9,349 nucleotides of DNA from a bacterium (GTDB taxonomy: Bacteria > Desulfobacterota > GWC2-55-46), in NCBI GenBank assembly GCA_027310325.1, contig DAIDBB010000560.1:1-9349 (forward strand). The letters run 5' to 3'. Positions 1-6,449 of this stretch are shown here, piece after piece; within the stretch, counting starts at the first letter, position 1, and every line of letters starts with the position of its first letter. The notes below the pieces were generated by a model, which saw nothing but the letters and a program-made list of their open reading frames with translations, had not been told where the DNA came from and did no database searches. The position numbers and the translations under genes are program-made.

Positions 1-1000
1 GTTCGACGAGCGGCCGTACGCCCGGATGGTAGCGGAGCGCTATAAGACCAAACATACCGAGTTCCTGGTTGAACTTAAGCCTAAAGAGGACCTTAAGCGG
101 ATAGTCTGGCACTTTGACGAGCCGTTCGGAGACCCTTCGGCTGTGCCTTCTTTTTATCTATCGAGGGAGGCCGCTACGCACGTAAAGACCATACTTAACG
201 GCGACGGAGGGGACGAGCTTTTCGCCGGGTACAAGCGTTATTTCATCCACCGGAGGAATAGGGCACTTGACTATCTGCCGGGGTTCGTTCACGGGTCTTC
301 AAGGCTCATTTCGGAGAGGCTTCCCGCCGGGGTCGATAAGAAACACGGTTGGGGAAAGGTCGACCGCCTGCTGGAAGCGATCTCCGGCGATTCGATCAAT
401 ACATATGCGCTCCGGTTCTCAGGGCTCACGCATAAGGTAAGAAAAAGCCTTTACAAAGACGGGGCGACCGTGCCGTGTCCCAGCGGATGGCCGGCTGAAG
501 TCATGGAGACGCTTGAAAAGACAGGGGCGTCGGACCTTACCGAAAGGCTCATGGCCGTAGACCAGATAACAAGCCTTCCGGAGGATATACTGATGAAGTC
601 CGACATGGCCGGCATGGCGCATGGGCTTGAGAGCCGCTCGCCGTTCCTCGATCACGTATTTGTCGAATGGACCAACAGGCTCCCTGTCTCCTTCAAGGCC
701 GGAGGGAGCGGCAAGCGCCTCCTTCGCGATTCGATGAGGGGCGAGCTTCCGGACGAGATACTCGACAGGAAAAAGGCCGGTTTCAACCCGCCCCTTGCCG
801 CGTGGATGAAGACCTTCTTAAGGGACGACGTCGAGAGGTATCTCCTCTCAGAGGGCTCCCCGTTGAAGCCTTTTAACAGGGCGGTCATGCGGAAGATGTT
901 TGAGGTCCATCTCTCCGGGAGGTCCAACCTGAGCGAGCCGCTCTGGAACCTGCTGGTCCTTGCCGTATGGGTTGAGATAAACGATATTCAGATGGGCTGA
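1..1000 (+). CDS. asnB: AsnB-type glutamine-dependent asparagine synthase / amidotransferase, C-terminal part
   Basis: This is the ATP-dependent synthetase (adenylation and amide transfer) portion of an asparagine synthase-like amidotransferase. The reading frame is already open at base 2 with FDERPYAR, so the N-terminal glutaminase domain and the SGGxDS ATP-binding loop lie outside the window; the ATG at 26 is internal, not the start. Visible family motifs are DEPFGDPS (about 107-130), GDGGDELFAGY (about 200-232) and the KSDMAGMAHGLESRSPFLD block (about 597-651), followed by GFNPPLAAW (780-804). The usual DRxSMA of the family reads DMAGMA here. In polysaccharide clusters such homologues (for example WbpS-like proteins) are thought to amidate sugar acids rather than make asparagine; the neighbouring glycosyltransferases favour that, but the sequence does not prove it. 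The gene converges on the CgeB-like gene with only 21 bp between them. Confidence 0.93.
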   Translation, partial: FDERPYARMVAERYKTKHTEFLVELKPKEDLKRIVWHFDEPFGDPSAVPSFYLSREAATHVKTILNGDGGDELFAGYKRYFIHRRNRALDYLPGFVHGSSRLISERLPAGVDKKHGWGKVDRLLEAISGDSINTYALRFSGLTHKVRKSLYKDGATVPCPSGWPAEVMETLEKTGASDLTERLMAVDQITSLPEDILMKSDMAGMAHGLESRSPFLDHVFVEWTNRLPVSFKAGGSGKRLLRDSMRGELPDEILDRKKAGFNPPLAAWMKTFLRDDVERYLLSEGSPLKPFNRAVMRKMFEVHLSGRSNLSEPLWNLLVLAVWVEINDIQMG

Positions 1001-1021
1001 CACTGGGACCACAAAGGGCGG

Positions 1022-2086
1022 CTAACTTTCATGGGTGACGGCTTCTATTAAAGACTTCATCCGGTCGCCTATGGTCGGGAGCCTCAGGGCCCTCTGATAC
1101 CCCTTTAGCGCTACGGCCTCGCGCTCGCTAACGTTTTTGAGAAAATAAACGAGCTTGTCCGCAAGTTCCTCGGTACTATCAAAGCATACGATCTCTTCCC
1201 CTATCCTGTAGTACTCTTCAAGTTCCGGCGAGTAATCCGTCACGAGAAAGGCGCCCGTTGCAGGCACGTCGAAGACCCTCAGGTTAAGCCCTGAATACTG
1301 CGACGGGTCCCAGCCGGAGACGTTAAGCACTATCTTCGACGTATTGTAAAGATTGACCAGTTCCGTGCCCCATATCCCCTTTCCTTTGACGTGCTTCATC
1401 AGGGCGAGATTGAAACGGTTTTTTCTTTTCCATTTGCCGTAGATCTCTACCGGCAGATGAAGCAGGCCGTTCAATATCTCAAGACGCCTTCGGTTGTAGC
1501 CTCCGGCAAAGACTATTTCATGCTGATAACTTCTTTTGGCGTTTACGAAAAGGTTTCTATACAGGGAAAAGTCCATGCCGTACGCCGGCAGGTAATGTAT
1601 CCGGTCCGCCTTAGGGTCGTACCCGTACTTATGCGTGCAGAAATAGTGGTCGTAAATGGCGGCGTCTTCCAGCAAGCCCGGAAAATCCATGGGGCCGTCG
1701 ACGCACCACGCGAATACCTTCTCCACACCGTAGTCCCGCTTAAGGCCCTCCACCAGTTCTTCATCAACGAATTGGTGGGAGCGGATTATAAAGACCCACT
1801 TCGGCCTGAATTGAGAGACGGCCTTCCTTATCATTGTCTTTTTGTAATTGACCTGCGAAATGGGAAGTCGTCCTCCGATATCCGCCTTTGGGACGGCGAT
1901 TCGGATAAGCTTGTTTACGGGCCTTAAAATTGGCCTCAGGAGCGTCCTCTCGAGCCCGCTTTCCATCTGGCTGTTGAAGCAATAGACGTCATAGCCGAGA
2001 TTTCGGAAGGCCCTGGCGCAGGACCCGCCTAGAGGTATCATGTCATCGCCAAAAAAGTAACTTATAAGTACCCGGTTGTTCGGCAT
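1022..2086 (-). CDS. CgeB-like glycosyltransferase (DUF3880 / Glyco_trans_1_2 type)
   Basis: A 354-residue cytoplasmic protein that looks like the CgeB/DUF3880 glycosyltransferases of surface-polysaccharide loci. The N-terminal half has a Rossmann-like start (RVLISYFFGDDMIPLG) and the stretch VFAWCVDGPMDFPGL near residues 124-138, matching the W..DdP pattern of this family. The C-terminal half has EIVFAGGYNRRR (190-201), LPVEIYGKW (211-219), LVNLYNTSKIVLNVSG (243-258) and GLNLRVFDVPATGAFLVTD (266-284), the typical GT-B nucleotide-sugar side ending in the 'LR.FE.pA.G.f.l.d' signature. Donor and acceptor cannot be read from sequence. It lies 56 nt downstream of the methyltransferase on the same strand and is probably co-transcribed with it. 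No clear Shine-Dalgarno precedes the ATG; the upstream bases are C-rich (CCCCTTAAAT), so it may depend on coupling to the upstream gene. Confidence 0.85.
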   Translation of the reverse strand: MPNNRVLISYFFGDDMIPLGGSCARAFRNLGYDVYCFNSQMESGLERTLLRPILRPVNKLIRIAVPKADIGGRLPISQVNYKKTMIRKAVSQFRPKWVFIIRSHQFVDEELVEGLKRDYGVEKVFAWCVDGPMDFPGLLEDAAIYDHYFCTHKYGYDPKADRIHYLPAYGMDFSLYRNLFVNAKRSYQHEIVFAGGYNRRRLEILNGLLHLPVEIYGKWKRKNRFNLALMKHVKGKGIWGTELVNLYNTSKIVLNVSGWDPSQYSGLNLRVFDVPATGAFLVTDYSPELEEYYRIGEEIVCFDSTEELADKLVYFLKNVSEREAVALKGYQRALRLPTIGDRMKSLIEAVTHES

Positions 2087-2142
2087 ATTTAAGGGGCCCG
2101 GTCAGGGAAGTTAGAGAGGCCTGGGGAAATTATTCGTTAGCG

Positions 2143-2745
2143 TCATTTCTCTATTTCAAACCTTATCTCGGACGCAGGAACAATATGGCAGAGATTCTCC
2201 TCATAGAATTCCTGAAAGAACCTGCTTGAATTGACTATATATTGGAAGGGCTTCTTGAGTCTACGCCTCATCTTGAACGGCGAATAGAACGTGAGCTTTA
2301 TCTTATTTATCTTGAAGTCGACGTCGTTATAAAACGCCGGGACTTTCCTTGAAAAATATTCGCCTTTGGAAAAATACGATAGCGTGTAGAGCCCGAAGTG
2401 CGTTCGGTGTGTATAGTCGCTGTAAAAGTACGGGTTTGAAAAGTGCGGGACGCTGCCTATTTTCTTTCCGCCGACCTTAAGCACCCTGTATATCTCCCTC
2501 ATGAAGAGGCCGAGGTCCGTCAGATGCTCAAGAAAATGGTATGAATATATCTCATCGACGCTCCCGTCAGGTAAAAAAGAAAGGCCTTTATTTAGATCGG
2601 CTACGATATCCACGTGCGGCATGTCGACCATGTCGACGGCTATCGAGTCCTTATATCTTTTATGCGGACCGCAGCCCAGTTCCAATATCACTTTCCCGCG
2701 ATCTTGCAGTGTTTTAAGGATATTATTCCTGTCTATCACGGCCAT
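2143..2745 (-). CDS. Class I SAM-dependent methyltransferase (Methyltransf_11 type)
   Basis: A 200-residue methyltransferase. Motif I is LELGCGP (residues 21-27), followed by an acidic ribose-binding position in AVDMVD (36-41), DIVADLNKGL (46-55), the post-motif HFLEHL (70-75) and EIYRVLKVGGKKIGSVPH (84-101). The segment HFSNPYFYSDYTHRTHFG (101-118), rich in His, Tyr and Asp, is typical of small methyltransferases found in O-antigen and capsule loci. The substrate is unknown; a sugar hydroxyl on the growing polysaccharide is a reasonable guess. The ATG is supported by GGAGGAG 10 nt upstream and by a promoter-like sequence further upstream. Base composition is low: single 60-base stretches I counted in the gene were about 40-45% GC, against over 60% in a counted hldA stretch. 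That suggests a more recently acquired or fast-evolving accessory gene. Confidence 0.88.
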   Translation of the reverse strand: MAVIDRNNILKTLQDRGKVILELGCGPHKRYKDSIAVDMVDMPHVDIVADLNKGLSFLPDGSVDEIYSYHFLEHLTDLGLFMREIYRVLKVGGKKIGSVPHFSNPYFYSDYTHRTHFGLYTLSYFSKGEYFSRKVPAFYNDVDFKINKIKLTFYSPFKMRRRLKKPFQYIVNSSRFFQEFYEENLCHIVPASEIRFEIEK

Positions 2746-2755
2746 TTAAGACCAT

Positions 2756-2762
2756 CTCCTCC
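2756..2762 (-). promoter_or_regulatory. Ribosome binding site of the methyltransferase gene
   Basis: The minus strand reads GGAGGAG, an almost complete Shine-Dalgarno, with 10 nt to the ATG at 2745. It is the strongest ribosome binding site in the window and fixes the methyltransferase start. Confidence 0.75.
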
Positions 2763-2814
2763 GATATGCTGAAGAAAGTTATTTTTTTATGAGAATCGCG
2801 CCGCATATGCTATT

Positions 2815-2843
2815 ATTTTATGATGGTTTAAGCTCCGTATCAA
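2815..2843 (-). promoter_or_regulatory. Sigma70-like promoter for the methyltransferase-CgeB unit
   Basis: Read on the minus strand, TTGATA (2843-2838) and TAAAAT (2820-2815) are separated by exactly 17 nt. Each hexamer matches the sigma70 consensus at five of six positions. Transcription would begin near 2808, leaving a leader of roughly 60 nt before the methyltransferase ATG. I saw no comparably good promoter on the plus strand of this gap for the ligase gene. Confidence 0.6.
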
Positions 2844-2865
2844 TGGTCATTATGAATAATCATTG
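2841..2865. repeat. Imperfect 25-bp palindrome in the divergent intergenic gap, possible operator
   Basis: The sequence starts CAATG and ends CATTG, with nine of twelve base pairs matching around a central base. It overlaps the -35 hexamer of the minus-strand promoter by three bases and ends 11 nt before the ligase ATG, a position suited to a repressor binding site acting on both directions. Such AT-rich palindromes also arise by chance, so an operator role is only a suggestion. Confidence 0.3.
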
Positions 2866-2876
2866 AATTTTTTGCG

Positions 2877-4157
2877 ATGGCCGACATCTATCAGAACGTA
2901 CAAATGAATACTTTAAGAAAAAAAGCCCTGGACAGGGCTATAACCGCCTCATTGGCCGCGAATATCATAATACTGCCGATAGCGCATGTCCCGGCGGTAA
3001 GGGCCTTTTTCCAGATACTCGCTTTGCTCCTTATGGGCGCAAGGATGTATCGGAACAGGGATTGGATGGGGAAAAGGACCCCTCTGGACCTGCCGCTCCT
3101 CATATTTCTTGTCACGATCGTCATTTCTTTCTTTACGACGCTTTCTCTTGAAACGAGCCTCAAGGCCTTTAAGGGCGAATTTATCAACTGTACTGTTTTT
3201 TTCTATATGGTCGCGAGCGCAATAAATGACGAAGATATACCGGTCCTTATAAAGACGCTTTTAATCGGAAGCTTTGTTCTCGCGGCGTACGGGCTCATAG
3301 ACTTTTTTAGCCACTCTTCGGCCCTTTTGACAATGGTATACAGAGCTGGGTCGCTCCACCAGGGCTATGAGGCCTATGCCCAGTATATTATCATGGTCCT
3401 TCCTTTTAATATCCTGGGTTTTTTGTATATGAAGGGCCGTCAGGAGAGGCTTTTCCTGGCGATCGTTCTTCTCCTTAACGGCCTTGCCCTGTTCATGACG
3501 TATACGAGAGGGGCCTGGGTCGCGTTTGGCGTGGAGCTCTTTTTAGCGGCCCTGCTGGCGCCCAGGAACAGGGCCTTGAAGGCCGCCCTTGCCGGGGGTC
3601 TTTTGGCCGCGCCTCTTATCGTACTATTGATATTGCCCGGGAACCTTGTATGGCACGGAAGCGGTGGCGTGAGCGCCGATATCAAGAGCCCGAGGAATAC
3701 CGTTGAAACGCGGCTCAGGATGTGGAAGGGGTTTATGCGCGAATTCTCGAAAAACCCTTTTGAGCCAGCGGGCTACGGAAAGACGAATTTCAATAGAAAG
3801 TATAAAGGAGATGATTTCGCCGACGGCGTCGGAGATAAGGGCGTAGAATTTGAACAGGCCCATAATACGTTCATCAATACCGCCGCGCAGCTCGGGATAC
3901 AGGGTCTTATCGCGCTTCTCTTCATAATTTATACGGTCCTCAGGATAAGCCGGGCGGCCTGGAAAAGAGGCCCTTCGGATTTTGACAAGGCCTTCGGACT
4001 GTCGATGTTCATAATGACGATAGGTTTCTTTACGGCCAATCAGTTCGCGGAGTTCTATATCGACGATACGTCGCTTCTGTTCTGGATATTCGTAGGCATG
4101 CTCGTCTCTGTTTATAATAATAAATTGGATGATCGTATGCACGCTGAGAGCCGCTGA
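2877..4157 (+). CDS. O-antigen ligase / polymerase family membrane protein (WaaL/Wzy_C type)
   Basis: A 426-residue polytopic inner-membrane protein of the O-antigen ligase family, which transfers or polymerises lipid-linked polysaccharide on the periplasmic side. Hydrophobic segments lie near residues 23-38, 43-55, 72-88, 102-116, 121-144, 167-185, 191-228, 234-257, 339-358 and 372-411, about ten to twelve in all. Family marks are TYTRGAWVAF (208-217; Arg211) and, after a large polar loop (about 258-338), QAHNTFINTAAQLGIQGL (327-344), whose His329 corresponds to the conserved histidine of the Wzy_C loop. Sequence cannot separate WaaL-type ligase from Wzy-type polymerase; proximity to core genes slightly favours ligase. 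The ATG at 2877 lacks a good Shine-Dalgarno and is preceded by an in-frame stop at 2853; the ATG at 2904 is an alternative that removes nine residues. Confidence 0.88.
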   Translation: MADIYQNVQMNTLRKKALDRAITASLAANIIILPIAHVPAVRAFFQILALLLMGARMYRNRDWMGKRTPLDLPLLIFLVTIVISFFTTLSLETSLKAFKGEFINCTVFFYMVASAINDEDIPVLIKTLLIGSFVLAAYGLIDFFSHSSALLTMVYRAGSLHQGYEAYAQYIIMVLPFNILGFLYMKGRQERLFLAIVLLLNGLALFMTYTRGAWVAFGVELFLAALLAPRNRALKAALAGGLLAAPLIVLLILPGNLVWHGSGGVSADIKSPRNTVETRLRMWKGFMREFSKNPFEPAGYGKTNFNRKYKGDDFADGVGDKGVEFEQAHNTFINTAAQLGIQGLIALLFIIYTVLRISRAAWKRGPSDFDKAFGLSMFIMTIGFFTANQFAEFYIDDTSLLFWIFVGMLVSVYNNKLDDRMHAESR

Positions 4158-4204
4158 TGCGGTTCTTCTAGGATTATCGCCGCCTGACAAAAACCGAAGG
4201 ATAC

Positions 4205-4217
4205 GGAGCGAGGATTG
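4205..4217 (+). promoter_or_regulatory. Ribosome binding site and TTG start of the GT9 gene
   Basis: GGAG at 4205-4208 sits six nt before the TTG at 4215-4217. The next in-frame codons upstream contain no ATG or GTG before a stop at 4185-4187, and the conserved N-terminal strand (SIIFIRRDNIGD) begins seven residues after the TTG. The TTG is therefore the likely start. Confidence 0.6.
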
Positions 4218-5249
4218 GAAGCGGATATCAGTCCCAAAAGCATAATATTCATACGAAGAGACAATATCGGGGACCTCGTCTGCACGACACCCGCGATAAG
4301 GGCGGTGAGGCTCAAGTTCCCGAAGGCCAGGATCGGGATATTCGTTAACAGCTATAACGCCGACGTCGTAAGAAGTAGCCCCGACATCGACGAGGTATAT
4401 GTATATGACAAGATAAAGCACAGCGCGGGCAGAAGCAGGCTTACGGTCCTTTTCAGGAGCCTTAAGGTCATAAGGCGTATCAGGTCTGAGAGGTTCGACG
4501 TTGCGATAGGGTGCGGTTCATATTCCTCGACCCTGGCGAGGTATACATATCTCACGGGCGCGAAACTGAGGATAGGCTATGTCCAGGAAGGCAGACCGGC
4601 CAATTTCTACAATAACCCGGTCATTGAGCCCAAGAGCGTAATTCACGAGGTGGAAGCCACCATGGACCTCCTTAAGCCGCTTGGGGTTGAGGGCCCGCCC
4701 CCGGCTCTCCGTATAAGGCCCAACGCCGAACAGAAAAAGACGATATACCGGGGCCTCTTAAAGGCGGGCCTTAAAGAGGCTGAAAAGATAGTCATATTCC
4801 ATATAAGCTCAAGGCGGCCGGAGAACAGGTGGCCGAGGGAGAATTTCAGGGACCTTGCCGACAGGGTCCAGGAGAAGCGCGGCCTGCGGGTATTGCTCCT
4901 GTGGTCGCCGGGTCATGCCGATAACCCGCTCCATCCGGGTGACGACGCAACCGCGGAATGGATAATCTCTTCAATGAAGAAAAAGCCGCTTGTCTACAGG
5001 ACCGAGACCCTGAAGGACCTAATAGCCGCCATGTCCATCGGTCATTCGGTCGTATGCTGTGACGGAGGGGCTATGCACATAGCGGCGGCCCTGGGAAAGC
5101 CCATACTTACGATATGGGGCTCGACCGACAGGCGCAGATGGGCCCCTTGGGGCGTGCCCAACACTATACTGCAGTCCGGCGACAACGCGGCCTTGATAGA
5201 CACGGGCACGGCGCTGGCGGCCTTCAACAAGCTTCTCCCCGGCTTATGA
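4215..5249 (+). CDS. Glycosyltransferase family 9, heptosyltransferase-like (WaaF/WaaC type)
   Basis: A 344-residue GT-B enzyme of family GT9, which in LPS synthesis moves heptose from ADP-heptose to the inner core at the cytoplasmic face of the inner membrane. The N-terminal domain opens with IIFIRRDNIGDLVCTTPAIRAV (residues 10-31), the family's GD..xTP.ip motif, and continues to FDVAIGC (94-100) and the HEVE motif (144-147). The donor-binding half has IVIFHISSRRPENRWP (192-207), then DLIAAMSIGHSVVCCDGGAMHIAAALGKP (268-296) and TIWGSTDRRRWAPWG (299-313), which match the canonical D.G..H.AaalG.P...lfG.tdp..w.P pattern. Acceptor position (HepI, HepII or another sugar) cannot be told. It begins at a TTG codon 57 nt after the ligase gene and its stop overlaps a mini-ORF leading to the next gene. 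hldA two genes downstream supports heptose as donor. Confidence 0.88.
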   Translation: MEADISPKSIIFIRRDNIGDLVCTTPAIRAVRLKFPKARIGIFVNSYNADVVRSSPDIDEVYVYDKIKHSAGRSRLTVLFRSLKVIRRIRSERFDVAIGCGSYSSTLARYTYLTGAKLRIGYVQEGRPANFYNNPVIEPKSVIHEVEATMDLLKPLGVEGPPPALRIRPNAEQKKTIYRGLLKAGLKEAEKIVIFHISSRRPENRWPRENFRDLADRVQEKRGLRVLLLWSPGHADNPLHPGDDATAEWIISSMKKKPLVYRTETLKDLIAAMSIGHSVVCCDGGAMHIAAALGKPILTIWGSTDRRRWAPWGVPNTILQSGDNAALIDTGTALAAFNKLLPGL

Positions 5250-5308
5250 GTTTTTGGGCACTGAAGGTCATGGCAATACGACCGATAAATATTGGCGGGT
5301 GGGCGTGA
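5246..5308 (+). CDS. 20-codon mini-ORF bridging the GT9 and GT4 genes
   Basis: An ATG at 5246 overlaps the GT9 stop (ATGA), the frame stays open for 20 codons, and its TGA at 5306-5308 overlaps the GTG proposed as GT4 start (GTGA). The peptide begins MSFWALKVMA and ends NIGGWA; I do not recognise it. It could be a translational-coupling leader that carries ribosomes over the 55-nt gap, a remnant of a longer protein (the frame continues upstream inside the GT9 gene), or chance. The exact fit at both ends is directly visible; function is inference. Confidence 0.35.
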   Translation: MSFWALKVMAIRPINIGGWA

Positions 5309-6426
5309 GGATAGGTCTAATAAGAAAGCATTTCACCCCTTACGGCGGGGCAGAGGTCTTTCTCGGAAGGTTCATGGCAGAGCTCGTCAAGAGAGGGCAT
5401 ACCCTTGATGTTTTCTCTACGAACTGGGAGGAAAGTGCCGGGGTAAGGGTGCATAGGATCAAGGCCGGAGGGCCTTCATTCCTTAAGCCCCTGGTCTTCG
5501 CGCTTAAAGCGGCTTCCGCCGTAGATGACGTGCGCCCCGACATAGTCCTTAGCCTCGAAAGGACGTTCTGCCAGGACATCTACAGGGCGGGCGACGGCTG
5601 CCACAGGGAGTGGCTTGAAAGGAGAGGGAGGACGGTCTCGTCGGGGAGGCGTCTTTTAAGCGGTTTAAGCCCCAAGCACAGGGTGCTCCTTTATCTGGAG
5701 AAGAGGCTATTTAGAAGCCAAAGGCTTAAAAAGGTCGTAGCCAACTCAAAAAGAGTAAAAGAAGAGATAATAAGGCATTATGGTTTGCCAGAAGAAAAGA
5801 TTTTTGTTATACATAATGGGGTCGACGCGACCGCCTTCGACGCGGCCGGACGGGAGGCCGACCGGGGATCGCTCAGGGAGGGCCTCGGCGTGGGGGGAGA
5901 TACGTCGTTGCTTCTTTTCGTAGGTTCCGGCTTTGAAAGAAAGGGCCTGATATATCTTGTCCGCGCGATGGGCCTCCTTAAAGATACGGACGTAAGGCTC
6001 CTTGTCGTTGGCAAGGGCAATACGGCGAGATATGTAAGAGAAGCCGGAGCCCTCGGGGTAAAGGACCGGATATCCTTTGCCGGGCCCGTAAAAGACGCCC
6101 CAAGATACTATCGCGCGGGGGACATCTTTGTCCTGCCTTCCATATACGAGCCTTTCAGCAACGCCTGTCTTGAGGCGATGGCCGCGGGTTTGCCGGTAGT
6201 CACGTCAAGGGTAAACGGAGTGTCTGAGATACTTACTGAAGGCGCAAACTCCGCGATACTCGACGACCCGACGGACCCTGTTGAAATGGCGGGCAAGATC
6301 AGGACTTTCCTTGACACGGGGGTCAGGAAAAAAGCGGGAGAGTCCGCGAGGCTGGAGGCGCGGAAGCACTCGATAGAAAGAAACGTGAGCGAGTTTCTGA
6401 GTCTTCTGGAAAAAAGGGATATATAG
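5305..6426 (+). CDS. GT4 glycosyltransferase, WaaG (RfaG)-like LPS core hexosyltransferase
   Basis: A 373-residue GT-B glycosyltransferase of family GT4, closest in pattern to WaaG, which adds the first hexose to the heptose region of the LPS core. The N-terminus MRIGLIRKHFTPYGGAEVFL (1-20) carries the GG acceptor-side loop; RAGDGCHREWL (94-104) is a WaaG-like hallmark. The linker VVANSKRVKEEIIRHYG..EEKIFVIHNGVD (144-173) leads into the donor domain with FVGSGFERKGL (205-215), LLVVGKGN (232-239) and the EX7E motif in EPFSNACLEAMAAGLPVV (Glu282, Glu290). I chose GTG at 5305 because it gives the family's usual M-R-I-G-L start; the open frame reaches back to a TTG at 5254, and GTG at 5299 is another option. 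About 40 codons (5701-5820) are unusually AT-rich, then composition jumps to very GC-rich. Confidence 0.87.
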   Translation: MRIGLIRKHFTPYGGAEVFLGRFMAELVKRGHTLDVFSTNWEESAGVRVHRIKAGGPSFLKPLVFALKAASAVDDVRPDIVLSLERTFCQDIYRAGDGCHREWLERRGRTVSSGRRLLSGLSPKHRVLLYLEKRLFRSQRLKKVVANSKRVKEEIIRHYGLPEEKIFVIHNGVDATAFDAAGREADRGSLREGLGVGGDTSLLLFVGSGFERKGLIYLVRAMGLLKDTDVRLLVVGKGNTARYVREAGALGVKDRISFAGPVKDAPRYYRAGDIFVLPSIYEPFSNACLEAMAAGLPVVTSRVNGVSEILTEGANSAILDDPTDPVEMAGKIRTFLDTGVRKKAGESARLEARKHSIERNVSEFLSLLEKRDI

Positions 6427-6449
6427 AGTATAAGTCAGGTTCCGTTAAA

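Noticed and set aside
1391..1927. 178-codon open frame on the plus strand
   Set aside because: It is the antisense shadow of the CgeB-like gene, whose conserved motifs lie in the minus frame; no ribosome binding site or known motif.
2087..2142. Possible stem-loop around GGGCCC and CAGG/CCTG between the two minus-strand genes
   Set aside because: Only four-base stems with long loops and no T-run; not distinguishable from chance in GC-rich sequence.
4158..4214. Possible hairpin between the ligase and GT9 genes
   Set aside because: The best pairings are stems of four or five bases (GCGG/CCGC, CGGTT/AACCG) without a T-run, too weak for a terminator or attenuator call.
3624..4421. 265-codon open frame on the minus strand
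   Set aside because: It lies antisense to the ligase and GT9 genes, crosses the gap between them and shows no recognisable motif; both plus-strand genes have clear family motifs over the same bases.
5254..5304. N-terminal extension of the GT4 protein from a TTG at 5254
   Set aside because: The extra 17 residues (GTEGHGNTTDKYW...) do not resemble the family N-terminus, which fits the GTG at 5305; no good ribosome binding site precedes the TTG.
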